Origin: JAGVSR01 sp963708775
GTDB taxonomy: Bacteria; Pseudomonadota; Alphaproteobacteria; Rhizobiales; Hyphomicrobiaceae
Direction: 5' to 3'
Length of the DNA: 64,000 bases
Assembly (NCBI GenBank): GCA_963708775.1
Contig: CAVPTI010000010.1
Coordinates: forward strand, 434,001-498,000
Shown here: positions 55,984-64,000 of the stretch, in pieces
Layout: each line of letters opens with the position of its first letter
How positions within the stretch are numbered: the first letter of the stretch is position 1
Notes under the pieces: generated by a model
The model's input: only the letters and a program-made list of their open reading frames with translations
What the model was told of the DNA's origin: nothing
The model's database searches: none
Translations under genes and position numbers: made by a program

Positions 55984-56986
55984 TGGCGAAACTGCGACCC
56001 TGGTCGTTGCTCTTCTAGCGGCATTCACATTCGCCGGGCTCGTGTTCGCGCTGCTCTACCCCTACGTTTCGGGAGAGAAGCAAACCGAGAAGCGGGTCGC
56101 GAGTGTAACCGAGACCCGCGCCAAGAAGGCCGCGACCGGTATCCGAAGCGCTGCGGACATCGCTGCTCAACGCAAAAAGCAGGTGAGCGAATCTCTCAAA
56201 GACATGGAAGCGCGAGCAAAGTCGCGCGAGAAGGTGTCGATTAGAACGCAGTTAGAGCGCGCGGGCCTGGATGCCGAGCCGCGCGCCTTCTGGATATCCA
56301 GCCTGGTGTTCGGAATAGTTCTATCGGTGGTCATTTTCATCTGGATGGGCGGCGGTTCCGGCGCTTGGATGGGAGCGCTCGCCTCGCTTCTCATTGGCAC
56401 GTTAGGCGTGCCGCGCTGGGTCTTGGGCAAGCTCGTCAAGCGCCGCCAGAAAAAATTTCAGTCCGAACTTGCCAATGCCATCGATGTCGTCGTTCGCGGC
56501 GTCAAATCGGGTCTGCCGCTTAATGAGTGCCTGCAGATCATCGCGCGCGAGAGCCCTGAGCCGATCGCCGGTGAGTTCCGCTATGTCGTGGAGCAGATGC
56601 GGGTCGGCGTCCCGTTGGCCGAAGCGCTGGACCGCCTGATTGTGCGCATGCCGCTTTCTGAAGTGAAGTTTCTTGCCATCGTCATCAGCATCCAGCAGCA
56701 GGCCGGCGGCAACCTTTCTGAAGCTCTGGGCAACCTCTCCGGCGTGCTGCGCGATCGCTTCCGCATGGAGATGAAGGTCAAGGCGCTCTCCGCGGAAGCC
56801 AAGTCATCGGCCGGCGTTCTGGGCTCTCTCCCGCCGGGAGTCATGACCATGACCTACATGTCTTCACCCGAGTACATCATGCCGTTGTTCAACACCACGG
56901 TCGGCAATCTTTTGCTGCTGGTCGGAGGGTTCTGGATGTTCTGCGGCATTATGGTCATGAAGAAGATGATCAACTTCAAGTTCTAA
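55976..56986 (+). CDS. tadB: Type II secretion F-family inner-membrane protein TadB
   Basis: A 336-residue platform protein of the Tad system. The N-terminal helix LVVALLAAFTFAGLVFALL is followed by a coiled, lysine-rich stretch and a T2SF domain (SELANAIDVVVRGVKSGLPL, IVISIQQQAGGNLSEALGNL), ending in more helices. ATG 55976 overlaps the end of cpaF, which supports this start over longer versions. Confidence 0.92.
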   Translation: MADGETATLVVALLAAFTFAGLVFALLYPYVSGEKQTEKRVASVTETRAKKAATGIRSAADIAAQRKKQVSESLKDMEARAKSREKVSIRTQLERAGLDAEPRAFWISSLVFGIVLSVVIFIWMGGGSGAWMGALASLLIGTLGVPRWVLGKLVKRRQKKFQSELANAIDVVVRGVKSGLPLNECLQIIARESPEPIAGEFRYVVEQMRVGVPLAEALDRLIVRMPLSEVKFLAIVISIQQQAGGNLSEALGNLSGVLRDRFRMEMKVKALSAEAKSSAGVLGSLPPGVMTMTYMSSPEYIMPLFNTTVGNLLLLVGGFWMFCGIMVMKKMINFKF

Positions 56987-57034
56987 GCGATCGGGCCGCA
57001 GGTCCGTCCGAAGCAGGATGCAAAGGCTACCGAC

Positions 57035-58018
57035 ATGCAGGATCTCATCGACGCAATCATGAATCCGCAGATGCTCGCGACGATGCTCGCGGCCGTTGCG
57101 GCATTCGCTACGGTCCTGTCGGTAGCCATGCCTATGCTTCAGAAGGACAGGCTCAATCAGCGCATGAAGGTCATGGCGGTCGAGCGCGATAAAATGCGCT
57201 CGCAGCGTCTCCAAGAGCTGGCCTTGAAGGAGCGTCAATCCAATCAAGCCAAGCTTCGCCAGACGCCAAAGGGCTACATGCAGGAAATCGTCGATCGTTT
57301 CGATTTGCGCGCGCAGTTCGACAACGAAGACGTCCGCAACAAGCTGAAGACGGCCGGCCTGCGCGGTCAGGCCCCGCTCATCGCCTACATCTTCTTCCGC
57401 GTGGCAATGCCGCCGCTCGTCTTCCTCTTTGCGCTCTTCTATATTTTCTTTGGCATGCAGCTGGAGTATCCGCCGGTCATCAAGTTCATGATGGCACTCT
57501 GCGCCGGCGTCATCGGCTTCTACTTGCCGAACGTGTTCATTGAAAACCTTGCGCAAAAGCGACAGCAGTCGATCCGTCAGGCATTTCCTGATTCTCTCGA
57601 CATGCTTCTCATCTGTGTGCAGTCGGGTATGTCGGTCGAATCAGCCTTTGGCAAAGTGGCCAAGGAAATTACCCAGCAGTCGCTCGAGCTCGGCGAAGAA
57701 CTGGCGCTGACGACGGCTGAACTCTCCTATCTCGGCGAGCGGCGGCTCGCGTTTGAAAATCTCGGCAAACGAACCGGTATTCCCGGCGTCAAAGCCGTCG
57801 CTACGGCTCTGATTCAGGCCGAACGCTACGGTACGCCGGTCAGTCAGGCACTGCGCGTGATGGCCAAGGAAAACCGCGACATCCGCATGGGCGAAGCCGA
57901 AAAGAAGGCCGCAGCACTGCCACCGAAGCTGACCGTCCCAATGATCATTTTCTTCTTGCCGGTACTCTTCCTCGTCATTTTGGGTCCCGCCGCCATTCGC
58001 TATCTCGGCTACACCTGA
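57035..58018 (+). CDS. tadC: Type II secretion F-family inner-membrane protein TadC
   Basis: The second T2SF platform protein, 327 residues. Features are FPDSLDMLLICVQSGMSVES, LTTAELSYLGERRLAFENLG and IQAERYGTPVSQALRVMAKE, closing with the helix MIIFFLPVLFLVILGPAAI. It follows tadB by 48 bases and is the last gene of the visible run; a terminator follows. Confidence 0.92.
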   Translation: MQDLIDAIMNPQMLATMLAAVAAFATVLSVAMPMLQKDRLNQRMKVMAVERDKMRSQRLQELALKERQSNQAKLRQTPKGYMQEIVDRFDLRAQFDNEDVRNKLKTAGLRGQAPLIAYIFFRVAMPPLVFLFALFYIFFGMQLEYPPVIKFMMALCAGVIGFYLPNVFIENLAQKRQQSIRQAFPDSLDMLLICVQSGMSVESAFGKVAKEITQQSLELGEELALTTAELSYLGERRLAFENLGKRTGIPGVKAVATALIQAERYGTPVSQALRVMAKENRDIRMGEAEKKAAALPPKLTVPMIIFFLPVLFLVILGPAAIRYLGYT

Positions 58019-58074
58019 GCGGCCCGGCGCACGCAGCACCGTCTGTTTCGCACTCCTGTTCCTGGTTTTACGTC

Positions 58075-58110
58075 AACCCGGTCTTCGCTCGCATGAAGGC
58101 CGGGTTCTTC
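58075..58110 (+). terminator. Terminator after tadC
   Basis: AACCCGGTCTTC (58075-58086) and GAAGGCCGGGTT (58095-58106) form a 12-bp stem with one G-T pair and an eight-base loop, followed by CTTCT. It closes the Tad operon and lies 57 bases past the tadC stop. Confidence 0.78.
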
Positions 58111-58217
58111 TGTCCATACGCCGCAGCTTTGCAGGGGTTGACGCCGGGGCCATCCACCTCCACCTGCACGCAGTTATGCACGGAACTGAACGCCACCCTG
58201 ACCATGACAGGACCTCG

Positions 58218-58634
58218 ATGACCGACGCGCAATTGACCGCCCCTGAAGCTCTGATCTTCGCAATGATCACGATTTCCGCCGTCGATCGTGAGATCTCCGA
58301 TGAAGAACTCCGTCGCATCGGCTCCATCGTGTCCGAACTGCCGCCGTTCGAAGGCTACAATCGCGACTGGCTTGTGCACGAAGCTCAAGCCTGCGGAAAG
58401 CTCCTAAAAAAGCCTGACGGCTTAAGCGCTGTTCTGCAATTGGTGAAAAACACGCTGCCGCGCCGTCTCTATGAGACAGCGTACGTTCTCGCGGCAGAGG
58501 TAGCCGCCAGTGATCTCGAAGTCCGCGAAGAAGAGATCCGCTGCCTTGAACTGCTCGCCGAAGCCCTGGGCCTCGACAAACTCACCTGCGCCGCTCTGGA
58601 ACGGGCTGCCCGAGCTCGCCACCAGCGCGTCTGA
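58218..58634 (+). CDS. TerB-family (tellurite resistance-like) protein
   Basis: A 138-residue helical protein with acidic motifs ISAVDREISDEELRRIGSIV and AASDLEVREEEIRCLELLAEALGL, the two DxE-type repeats of the TerB/DjlA fold that bind divalent metal. The family's role in proteobacteria is unclear. ATG 58218 gives the usual length. Its last 53 bases overlap the hydrolase gene on the opposite strand. Confidence 0.78.
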   Translation: MTDAQLTAPEALIFAMITISAVDREISDEELRRIGSIVSELPPFEGYNRDWLVHEAQACGKLLKKPDGLSAVLQLVKNTLPRRLYETAYVLAAEVAASDLEVREEEIRCLELLAEALGLDKLTCAALERAARARHQRV

Positions 58635-59331
58635 CGTCATCGCCGACGCTGTAAAAAAAGCCGAGCAGCGCTTCCGCGGCGTCCTGCAACGCCTCTTCGT
58701 GTGTCCGGCCAGAGGCCTTGCGCGGTTTGAGATCGTGATCGCCGTCGGCGATCCAATGGAGCCGAACGTGCGCTGGTATGCGTACGTCCGCGAACGCCTC
58801 CGCTGCGCCGAATGCATCTCTCGTGCCCTGCACGATGAGCGTCGGCAACGACAGTTTTTCGACAACCCGAGCGCGCGTCGCATGGGGCTTGCCTGGCGGC
58901 ACCAACGGAAACCCCAACACGGCAACACCACTGAGTCCGGTGCCGCCAGCGCCGGTTGACGCAATGCAAGCGATGCGCCCGCCCATTGATTTGCCGCCGA
59001 TGAAAAGCCGCGCCTGAGGGCCGATACGCGCCCGGCATTCCGCGATCGCCGCGAGGTAGTCATCAACCAACGTCTCAGCGCGCGGTGCTGGGCGCCGTCC
59101 ACCTCCGGCGGTGCGTGCCGCCATGTAGCCGAACTCGAACCGGTGCACTGTCGCGCCGCCCTCATCCAGCAATTGAGCGATGCGTGTGAGAAAGGGGCTG
59201 GTCATGCCGGCGCCAGCGCCATGGGCGAGAATGAAGTGTGTTCGGCGTTCGGCCGGACCCGTCATGAGCCAGCCATGGGTCTCCAGCCGAGACTTGGCCT
59301 CGGCCGTGGCGCCAATCTGCGTCAGTGTCAT
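58582..59331 (-). CDS. Alpha/beta hydrolase (KANL3/Tex30-like family)
   Basis: A 249-residue cytoplasmic hydrolase-fold protein from the ATG at 59331 (MTLTQIG). The oxyanion motif is FILAHGAGAGMTSPFL, the nucleophile elbow LFIGGKSMGGRIACI and the histidine probably in WIADGDHDLKPRK. Such proteins are assigned to the dienelactone-hydrolase-like or Tex30 group; the substrate is unknown. The longer frame to 59391 adds an unconserved leader. It converges on the TerB-like gene. Confidence 0.82.
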   Translation of the reverse strand: MTLTQIGATAEAKSRLETHGWLMTGPAERRTHFILAHGAGAGMTSPFLTRIAQLLDEGGATVHRFEFGYMAARTAGGGRRPAPRAETLVDDYLAAIAECRARIGPQARLFIGGKSMGGRIACIASTGAGGTGLSGVAVLGFPLVPPGKPHATRARVVEKLSLPTLIVQGTRDAFGAAEAFADVRIPAHVRLHWIADGDHDLKPRKASGRTHEEALQDAAEALLGFFYSVGDDVRRAGGELGQPVPERRR

Positions 59332-59474
59332 TTTGTTCGAGCGATCAGTCACTTCGTGATTGTTTCCCGCATAACGATCCGCCACAGGCAAACGTGATGC
59401 AGATCGCGCCTGCGCGGGGTCGCAATTTAGCCCACTCCTGGGTTAAACTGACACTCAGGTGAATACGGGGCCAG

Positions 59475-60734
59475 ATGCGGGAACGAAGCAAACGATTGAG
59501 CCTGCTGATCGCGGTGTCTATGGGCGCGGCTTCAGTCTCTGCATGGGCAGTCGAGAGCCTTCAGTTTCCTGGCGCCGCCTCCGCGGCGAAGGCTGCCGCA
59601 GCTGCTCCGCCCGCCGCCGCCCAAAACCCGGGCCCGCAAGAAACGGTCGAGGCTGGCGCCAAGTCTGCAACACCGGCGTCCCCCGTCCCCGAATCGAAGT
59701 CGTCCGCGGCAGTTGGCAGCGCGGCTGCCGACGATCCCCGCGATGCACCCAATTCGCCTTCGGCCAAGCCGCCCGCCAAACCAACTGTGGCCAAGGCACA
59801 GGATCCGATCCCCGCCAAGAAACTGTTCGGCGCGCTCAAGGCCCCGGCGCCGATGAAAGCCCGCGCCATCGGCGCTTACTCACGCGGCTGCCTTGCCGGC
59901 GCCACCGCACTTCCCGTTGATGGCCCTGCGTGGCAGGCGATGCGCCTCTCTCGCAACCGCAACTGGGGTCACCCGAAACTGATTTCGCTGCTGGAGAAGT
60001 ACGCTGGCGAAGTGAAGCAGAAAGACAGCTGGCCCGGCCTCCTCGTCGGCGACATCTCCCAGCCTCGCGGCGGTCCGATGCTGACCGGTCATGCCTCCCA
60101 CCAACTCGGCCTCGACGCCGACATCTGGTTCACGCCGATGCCGTCGCGCCGCCTTTCGAAGGCCGAGCGCGAAAATCTCGCCGCCACCTCCATGCTCGCT
60201 TCGGACAACCTCTCGGTCAATCCGAAGGTCTGGGGCCAGGGTCAGGTGAATATCGTCCGCCGCGCCGCCTCCTATCCGGAGGTCGAACGTGTTCTGGTTC
60301 ATCCCGCCATCAAGAAAGCGCTGTGTGAAGCGGGCGGCACCGATCGCGCCTGGCTCGCGAAAGTCCGCCCCTATTGGGGCCACTTCTATCACTTCCACGT
60401 TCGCATCGGCTGTCCGGCCAACTCGCCGACCTGCACCAAGCAGGCCCCGATACCCGGCGACGACGGCTGCGGCAAGGAACTGGAGGACTGGTTCAAACTC
60501 CTCACTGCCCCCCCGAAGCCAAGGCCGCGCCCTGTCGAACCGGTAAAACCCGTGAAGCCGAAGCCTCCGTTGACTTTGGCCGACCTTCCGCCCGAGTGCA
60601 GCGCGGTCGTCGGGGACGACGCCCGCATCGAACTTGCGACACCCCCACCTTCCAAGGCCCCACCTTCCAAGGCAGTTAAACCCGCCAAGGCCGCCAGCGC
60701 GCCGCAGATCAAGAAGTCGGCTGACGCCAAGTAG
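59475..60734 (+). CDS. mepA: Penicillin-insensitive murein endopeptidase (MepA)
   Basis: A periplasmic LAS-family zinc endopeptidase that cuts peptidoglycan cross-links. The 419-residue protein has a signal peptide (LLIAVSMGAASVSAWA), an alanine/proline-rich linker to about residue 115, and the catalytic core. The core shows GGPMLTGHASHQLGLDADIW with the first zinc ligands and WGHFYHFHVRIGCP with the HxH pair. The C-terminal lysine/proline tail is longer than in enterobacteria. It ends five bases before the msrA end on the opposite strand. Confidence 0.9.
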   Translation: MRERSKRLSLLIAVSMGAASVSAWAVESLQFPGAASAAKAAAAAPPAAAQNPGPQETVEAGAKSATPASPVPESKSSAAVGSAAADDPRDAPNSPSAKPPAKPTVAKAQDPIPAKKLFGALKAPAPMKARAIGAYSRGCLAGATALPVDGPAWQAMRLSRNRNWGHPKLISLLEKYAGEVKQKDSWPGLLVGDISQPRGGPMLTGHASHQLGLDADIWFTPMPSRRLSKAERENLAATSMLASDNLSVNPKVWGQGQVNIVRRAASYPEVERVLVHPAIKKALCEAGGTDRAWLAKVRPYWGHFYHFHVRIGCPANSPTCTKQAPIPGDDGCGKELEDWFKLLTAPPKPRPRPVEPVKPVKPKPPLTLADLPPECSAVVGDDARIELATPPPSKAPPSKAVKPAKAASAPQIKKSADAK

Positions 60735-60738
60735 CTCC

Positions 60739-61401
60739 TTAGGCGGTGCTCGCCACGCCCGTCGGCAGCGGACACGACACGCCGGTCCCACCCACACCAC
60801 AATACCCGTGCGGCACCTTCGCGAGGTACTGCTGGTGGTAGTCCTCCGCCCAGTAAAATGTCGGCGCAGCGATAATTTCGGTCGTAATGCGGCCGAACCC
60901 GGCCTCCGTCAGCCGCTCCTGGAACGCATGCCGCGACGCTTCAGCCATGGCCTGCTGTCCTTCGCTGAACGTGTAGATCCCCGACCGGTACTGTGTGCCG
61001 ACGTCATTCCCCTGCCGGTAGCCTTGCGTCGGATCGTGGTTCTCCCAGAACAGCCGCAGCAGCGCGCCATACGTGATGTGCGCGGGATCGTACACGACGA
61101 AGACGACCTCGTTATGCCCAGTCCGCCCGGTGCAAACCTCCTCGTAAGTTGGGTTCGGCGTCAGTCCACCGGCGTATCCGACGCCCGTCACGACGATGCC
61201 GTCGCCAAGCTGCCAGAACTTGCGCTCGATGCCCCAGAAGCACCCCATGCCGAACATCGCCGTCTCGCTGCCGGCTGGATAGGGCCCCTTCAGCGGCCGG
61301 CCATTCACGAAGTGCGTGCTCGCGGTGGGTAGGGGCTGCGCGCGGCCGGGCAGCGCTGTCGCCGCCGTCGGCAATTCGGTCTTTTTGTGCGTGAAGAACA
61401 T
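60739..61401 (-). CDS. msrA: Peptide methionine sulfoxide reductase A
   Basis: Repairs oxidised methionine (S-form). From the ATG at 61401 (MFFTHKK) the protein is 220 residues. The catalytic cysteine is in ETAMFGMGCFWGIE; the family run continues GVGYAGGLTPNPTYEEVCTG, GHNEVVFVVYDP and LLRLFWENHDPTQG. The resolving cysteine lies near the end in GYCGVGGTGVSC. It appears cytoplasmic, with no signal. The upstream gene is divergent. Confidence 0.95.
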   Translation of the reverse strand: MFFTHKKTELPTAATALPGRAQPLPTASTHFVNGRPLKGPYPAGSETAMFGMGCFWGIERKFWQLGDGIVVTGVGYAGGLTPNPTYEEVCTGRTGHNEVVFVVYDPAHITYGALLRLFWENHDPTQGYRQGNDVGTQYRSGIYTFSEGQQAMAEASRHAFQERLTEAGFGRITTEIIAAPTFYWAEDYHQQYLAKVPHGYCGVGGTGVSCPLPTGVASTA

Positions 61402-61556
61402 GGGCTCGTCCTCGTTCGGATGCATCCGCCCCGCGTGGCGCGGAGACCTCTCACCACGTCAATACTGTCGCCAGGTGCTGGCAGTTTCGCTCCACCTTGA
61501 TAAACTCTTCGCAATGTCGCGGTCGAGGCTGACGAACAGGTGGACGAGGAGAGCCT

Positions 61557-62451
61557 ATGACGGAGAGTGCAGCACTTGCCGGAGAACAACCGGTCGGCAC
61601 CCCGGACATCGGGCCTAAGGACGCCGCTCCGGCAGCTTTGCCCCCGGCCGACCCACAGGCGCCGATGGCTTCAGACCCCTACGTGGCCGAGCCCGAAGAC
61701 TACGGCGCGAGCACCTTGCGCACCACCATCTTCTGCCTCGTCTTCCTGCTGCTCCTACCCTTCTTTGCGAGCCTCCCGGCCATGATCGGCATGCGCGCCG
61801 CCGCCGGTCACCTTGCCGATAACCTTGGGCCTGCTCGTGCTCGCCGCCGTCTTCACGTCGCTCATGTTCCTTGTCTTCGTCGAGATGATGTTCTCAATCC
61901 GCACGCGCGTCCACCTTGGCCGGGAGAAGGTGCGCATGACGCTGCCCTCCGGCCGTGGCCCGACCCCGATGCTGCGCTATCGCAGCTACGAGTTCCCATA
62001 CGATCAGGTCCAGTCCGTTGAAACCCGGCGCGAAATCTATGGCGGCGCGTTGGTGCCCGTGTTGATGAAGGGCGCCCGCGTCAATCTCAAGGATGGGTCC
62101 GTGGTCCGCCTGGGTTACGTCAGCGAAGCCGATAGCGACCCCGTCTTTCCCTACGTCGACATCGCGGGAAAGATTGCCGAACGCGCGCGCCTGCCGCTCA
62201 TCGATCGTGGTTCGGTTCGCCGTTCCGTGCGCTCGAAGATGCTCGGCGTAAAGGCCACTGATGCCGAAAACACGCTCGTCGAAGACCTCGAGATCGCGCG
62301 GCTCAACGCCTCGCACAATAACTTCATGCTGGCGCTCATCGGCGTGCTGCTGCTTCTGATGCTGATCGGGATCGTCGAGGATTTTGCGCGCGGAAGCCCC
62401 ATCGGCCAAACCGCAAGCGCGCCTCAGGCAACAACGGCCCGACTCAGTTGA
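61557..62451 (+). CDS. Membrane protein of unknown function, one frame break
   Basis: The N-terminal frame starts MTESAALAGEQPVG and carries the helix IFCLVFLLLLPFFASLPAMIG before the frame is lost near 61813. The second frame resumes PITLGLLVLAAVFTSLMFLVFVE and continues through RYRSYEFPYDQVQSVETRREIYGG, a PH-like domain, to the final helix ALIGVLLLLMLIGIVEDF. One extra base at 61813 joins them. About 297 residues and three helices after correction. The family is not recognised. Confidence 0.72.
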
Positions 62452-62758
62452 CGTACACGTTGATGCGGTGACGTCGCCGGCCGATGAACCCGCAAAGAAG
62501 TGCGAGCGTGCCGAAGACGCCCCACGTCGGAAAGCCGAGCACCGCCGCTTCCAGTCCGCGCCACGCTGCCGGTGAGACCGAATTGCTCAGGCTCTCTCGC
62601 GCGCTCTTCAGCGTGTTGGGGGAGATCCGCTCCCATTGCGTCTCGAGAGCCGTCGACGCGAACGGGCCGGTGCCGCTCAGCCGGGGTGTCACGTCCGCAA
62701 CCAAGGCGACGATCGCAATCAGCGCGAACAGCGCTGCGATAAATCTGAAGACGGCCAT
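62444..62758 (-). CDS. Small conserved membrane protein
   Basis: From the ATG at 62758 (MAVFRFIAALF) a 104-residue protein with an N-terminal helix (FIAALFALIAIVALVADVTP) and a C-terminal helix (WGVFGTLALLCGFIGRRRHR). The middle holds ESLSNSVSPAAWRG and TWGVFG, reminiscent of a small family common in Hyphomicrobiales. No function is known to me. The stop overlaps the previous gene by eight bases on the opposite strand. Confidence 0.65.
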   Translation of the reverse strand: MAVFRFIAALFALIAIVALVADVTPRLSGTGPFASTALETQWERISPNTLKSARESLSNSVSPAAWRGLEAAVLGFPTWGVFGTLALLCGFIGRRRHRINVYVN

Positions 62759-62999
62759 GCAAGTGGCTCCGTTCGATACGGCGGAAAACGGATAGCCTTC
62801 CATGCCGCGCTTTGCTCACTGCGGCAAGCACACGGCTGGTGGGCTCCCGCGATGGCACGCGACGGAGCCGACTTTGCTGCTTGAAACCAACCTCGAGCCC
62901 TCATCGCCACCTCTCCTTGCCTCAGCAACGTGGCGGCGCAGTGACGTGTTGCCATTGAAGCGCAGTTCAGGTTAAGTGCGCCGCTCCCAAGCTGGACAC

Positions 63000-63089
63000 G
63001 GAGAGGTGGCCGAGTGGTTTAAGGCGCACGCCTGGAACGCGTGTGTAGGGGAAACTCTACCGTGGGTTCGAATCCCACTCTCTCCGCCA
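63000..63089 (+). tRNA. tRNA-Ser (anticodon GGA)
   Basis: A 90-nt class II tRNA. Acceptor GGAGAGG pairs with TCTCTCC (one G-T), then G and encoded CCA. The anticodon loop CTGGAAC gives GGA, for TCC/TCT codons. The long variable arm (TGTAGGGGAAACTCTACC) is typical of serine tRNAs. The T arm is GTGGG-TTCGAAT-CCCAC. Confidence 0.95.
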
Positions 63090-63363
63090 CGTATTTCCCC
63101 GTTATCGATTGATTTCTCTCGCACTGCGCCGAGGGTCGAACTTTGCCCGGTCTTTCCGTCGGTTGGGGATCACTCCCGCGGGAATTTGGGACGAAGAGAC
63201 AGCGGTGGTGCTGGTTCCATCGCCTCGGGAGTCGGTAAGTCTCTTATCCGGTTGCCGGTGGTTCAGTTTGGGCCGCCTTTTAGCTGCAAAACGGTCGCCG
63301 ATTTTCCGCAAAGAGCAGCTCGGCCGCGGCATTTGCCGCGCGACGTCTCATGGCCAGGAGCTA
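63090..63363. other. Region between tRNA-Ser and recombinase, nothing confident
   Basis: About 270 bases beyond the tRNA contain one minus-strand frame of 76 codons with no recognised features. Since the recombinase gene reads toward the tRNA, this stretch would lie inside an integrated element next to its attachment site. No obvious repeat of the tRNA 3' end is visible in the window. Confidence 0.4.
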
Positions 63364-64000
63364 TTAGCGGTCGAAGCCGAGTTGACGCCGCTGCTTTTCC
63401 CAACCGGGCTCAATGTGGCCGGCGCGCATGAGTTGGATGGCGCTCAACTCCGGCGGCTGGCGTCCCTGCAGGATCGCCGTGGTGATATCGGGCGCGAGGA
63501 AGCTCAGTTGGAAGACTCGCGTGAAATAGGTTGGGCTGACTCCGACCCGGGCGGCGAGTTCCCGAAAGGAGCAGCCGTCCTTCGAGATTACCAAGTCCTG
63601 AAAATGCCGTGCCTGACCGATGAGACGCAGGAGGCTGCGGTTCGGCTGTCTCGCGGTCGCGGATCGTCCCTCGATGACCATCTGGGTTGACAGGCCTGTC
63701 CGGCGAACGCGTGCGGGGATGCTCAGGACGGCTGTAGAATTGGCGGCCGGCTCGTTGTGATAATCACCGGCCGGTACTCCCCGGATCGTCCTGAGGAGCA
63801 TAGGAGGGCGGACCGCGATCTCGACCGTGTCCGTCCGTACGTCGACCCGGGCGATGCAAGCTTGAAAAATTTGGCGTCTCTCGGAAGCGGAAAGGTCGGA
63901 CCAGCGCGTAGCGAGTTCGGCGGCACGCCGGATGAGGGCCTTGCGCGTGGCGATCGTCGGTGTTCCGGCGAACTCCAGGATTGCGCTCGGGTCTTTCAAC
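63364..64000 (-). CDS. Large serine recombinase, C-terminal part, runs off the right edge
   Basis: A minus-strand frame without start inside the window, about 211 codons. The sequence RWSDLSASERRQIFQACIARVDVRTDTVEIAV matches the coiled-coil/strand region of recombinase-family (resolvase-like) proteins. The end has the helix-turn-helix REVGVSPTYF-like block (ELAARVGVSPTYFTRVFQL), FLAPDITTAILQGRQPPEL, and the typical tail WEKQRRQLGF. These are common to site-specific serine recombinases of alphaproteobacterial islands. The catalytic N-terminal domain would be outside the window. The 3' end lies 275 bases from tRNA-Ser, a usual attachment target. Confidence 0.8.
   Translation of the reverse strand, partial: LKDPSAILEFAGTPTIATRKALIRRAAELATRWSDLSASERRQIFQACIARVDVRTDTVEIAVRPPMLLRTIRGVPAGDYHNEPAANSTAVLSIPARVRRTGLSTQMVIEGRSATARQPNRSLLRLIGQARHFQDLVISKDGCSFRELAARVGVSPTYFTRVFQLSFLAPDITTAILQGRQPPELSAIQLMRAGHIEPGWEKQRRQLGFDR

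Noticed and set aside
58093..58221. 42-codon plus-strand frame (MKAGFFCPYAAAL) between tadC and the TerB-like gene
   Set aside because: It starts inside the terminator hairpin, has no ribosome binding site I can defend and no known family; a minus-strand frame overlaps it with equal doubt.
63102..63332. 76-codon minus-strand frame next to the recombinase
   Set aside because: Arginine-rich, without motif or clear start signal; left as unassigned sequence.
1..64000. CRISPR arrays, insertion sequences, prophage genes, rRNA
   Set aside because: No regularly spaced repeats, transposase motifs, phage structural genes or rRNA segments were seen on reading the window.

Overview
The window reads as chromosomal DNA (high G+C, densely packed) of an alphaproteobacterium of the Hyphomicrobiales, most like a methylotrophic Hyphomicrobium-type organism. 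Support comes from irr divergent from fabA-fabB-fabI, a SAM-II riboswitch before metZ, a ccoNOQP-GHIS operon, a Tad/Cpa pilus locus of caulobacter/rhizobial type, the long dCTP deaminase, and a complete set of genes for stepwise demethylation of trimethylamine.

Layout. 0-5.7 kb: an edge gene, a frame-broken CbiX/DUF4202 pair, a small DUF2256 gene convergent with an Fe-S cryptochrome/photolyase, a DUF486 membrane protein, an ECF sigma/anti-sigma pair and tRNA-Arg(CCT). 5.9-17.6 kb: a good sigma-54 promoter, a divergent ammonium transporter with a 63-residue membrane partner, an APC permease, then DmmA-family protein, reductase, haem N-demethylase (DUF3445), tmm, tdm and a GcvT-like gene, all on the plus strand. 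17.6-24.5 kb: envelope/hypothetical genes (DUF900 hydrolase, DUF2950, DUF3300, SH3, Crp-like regulator, L,D-transpeptidase). 24.4-28.9 kb: murI, fabI, fabB, fabA and divergent irr. 29-33 kb: SH3 protein, 2-hydroxyacid dehydrogenase, hemN and hemerythrin. 33-41.8 kb: cbb3 oxidase operon behind a FixK/FNR-type box. 41.9-49.1 kb: selO, YiiX-like protein, argE, apaG, metZ with SAM-II riboswitch, dcd. 49.2-58.1 kb: cpaA-B-C-D-E-F-tadB-tadC. 58.2-63 kb: TerB-like, hydrolase, mepA, msrA, membrane proteins. 63-64 kb: tRNA-Ser(GGA) followed by the 3' part of a serine recombinase, probably the edge of an integrated element.

How it works together. Tmm oxidises trimethylamine to its N-oxide, Tdm splits this to dimethylamine plus formaldehyde, and the Dmm/HODM enzymes demethylate dimethylamine to methylamine. 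GcvT-type domains probably pass the C1 unit to tetrahydrofolate. The neighbouring Amt and APC genes may handle ammonium or amines. HemN, hemerythrin and cbb3 oxidase form a microaerobic block.

Caution on quality. About 17 single-base frame breaks are seen in ten loci, including genes expected to be needed such as fabB and ccoI. Most look like homopolymer or single-base insertions, so I read them as sequencing/assembly errors rather than true pseudogenes. The amine cluster and the Tad locus are free of them.
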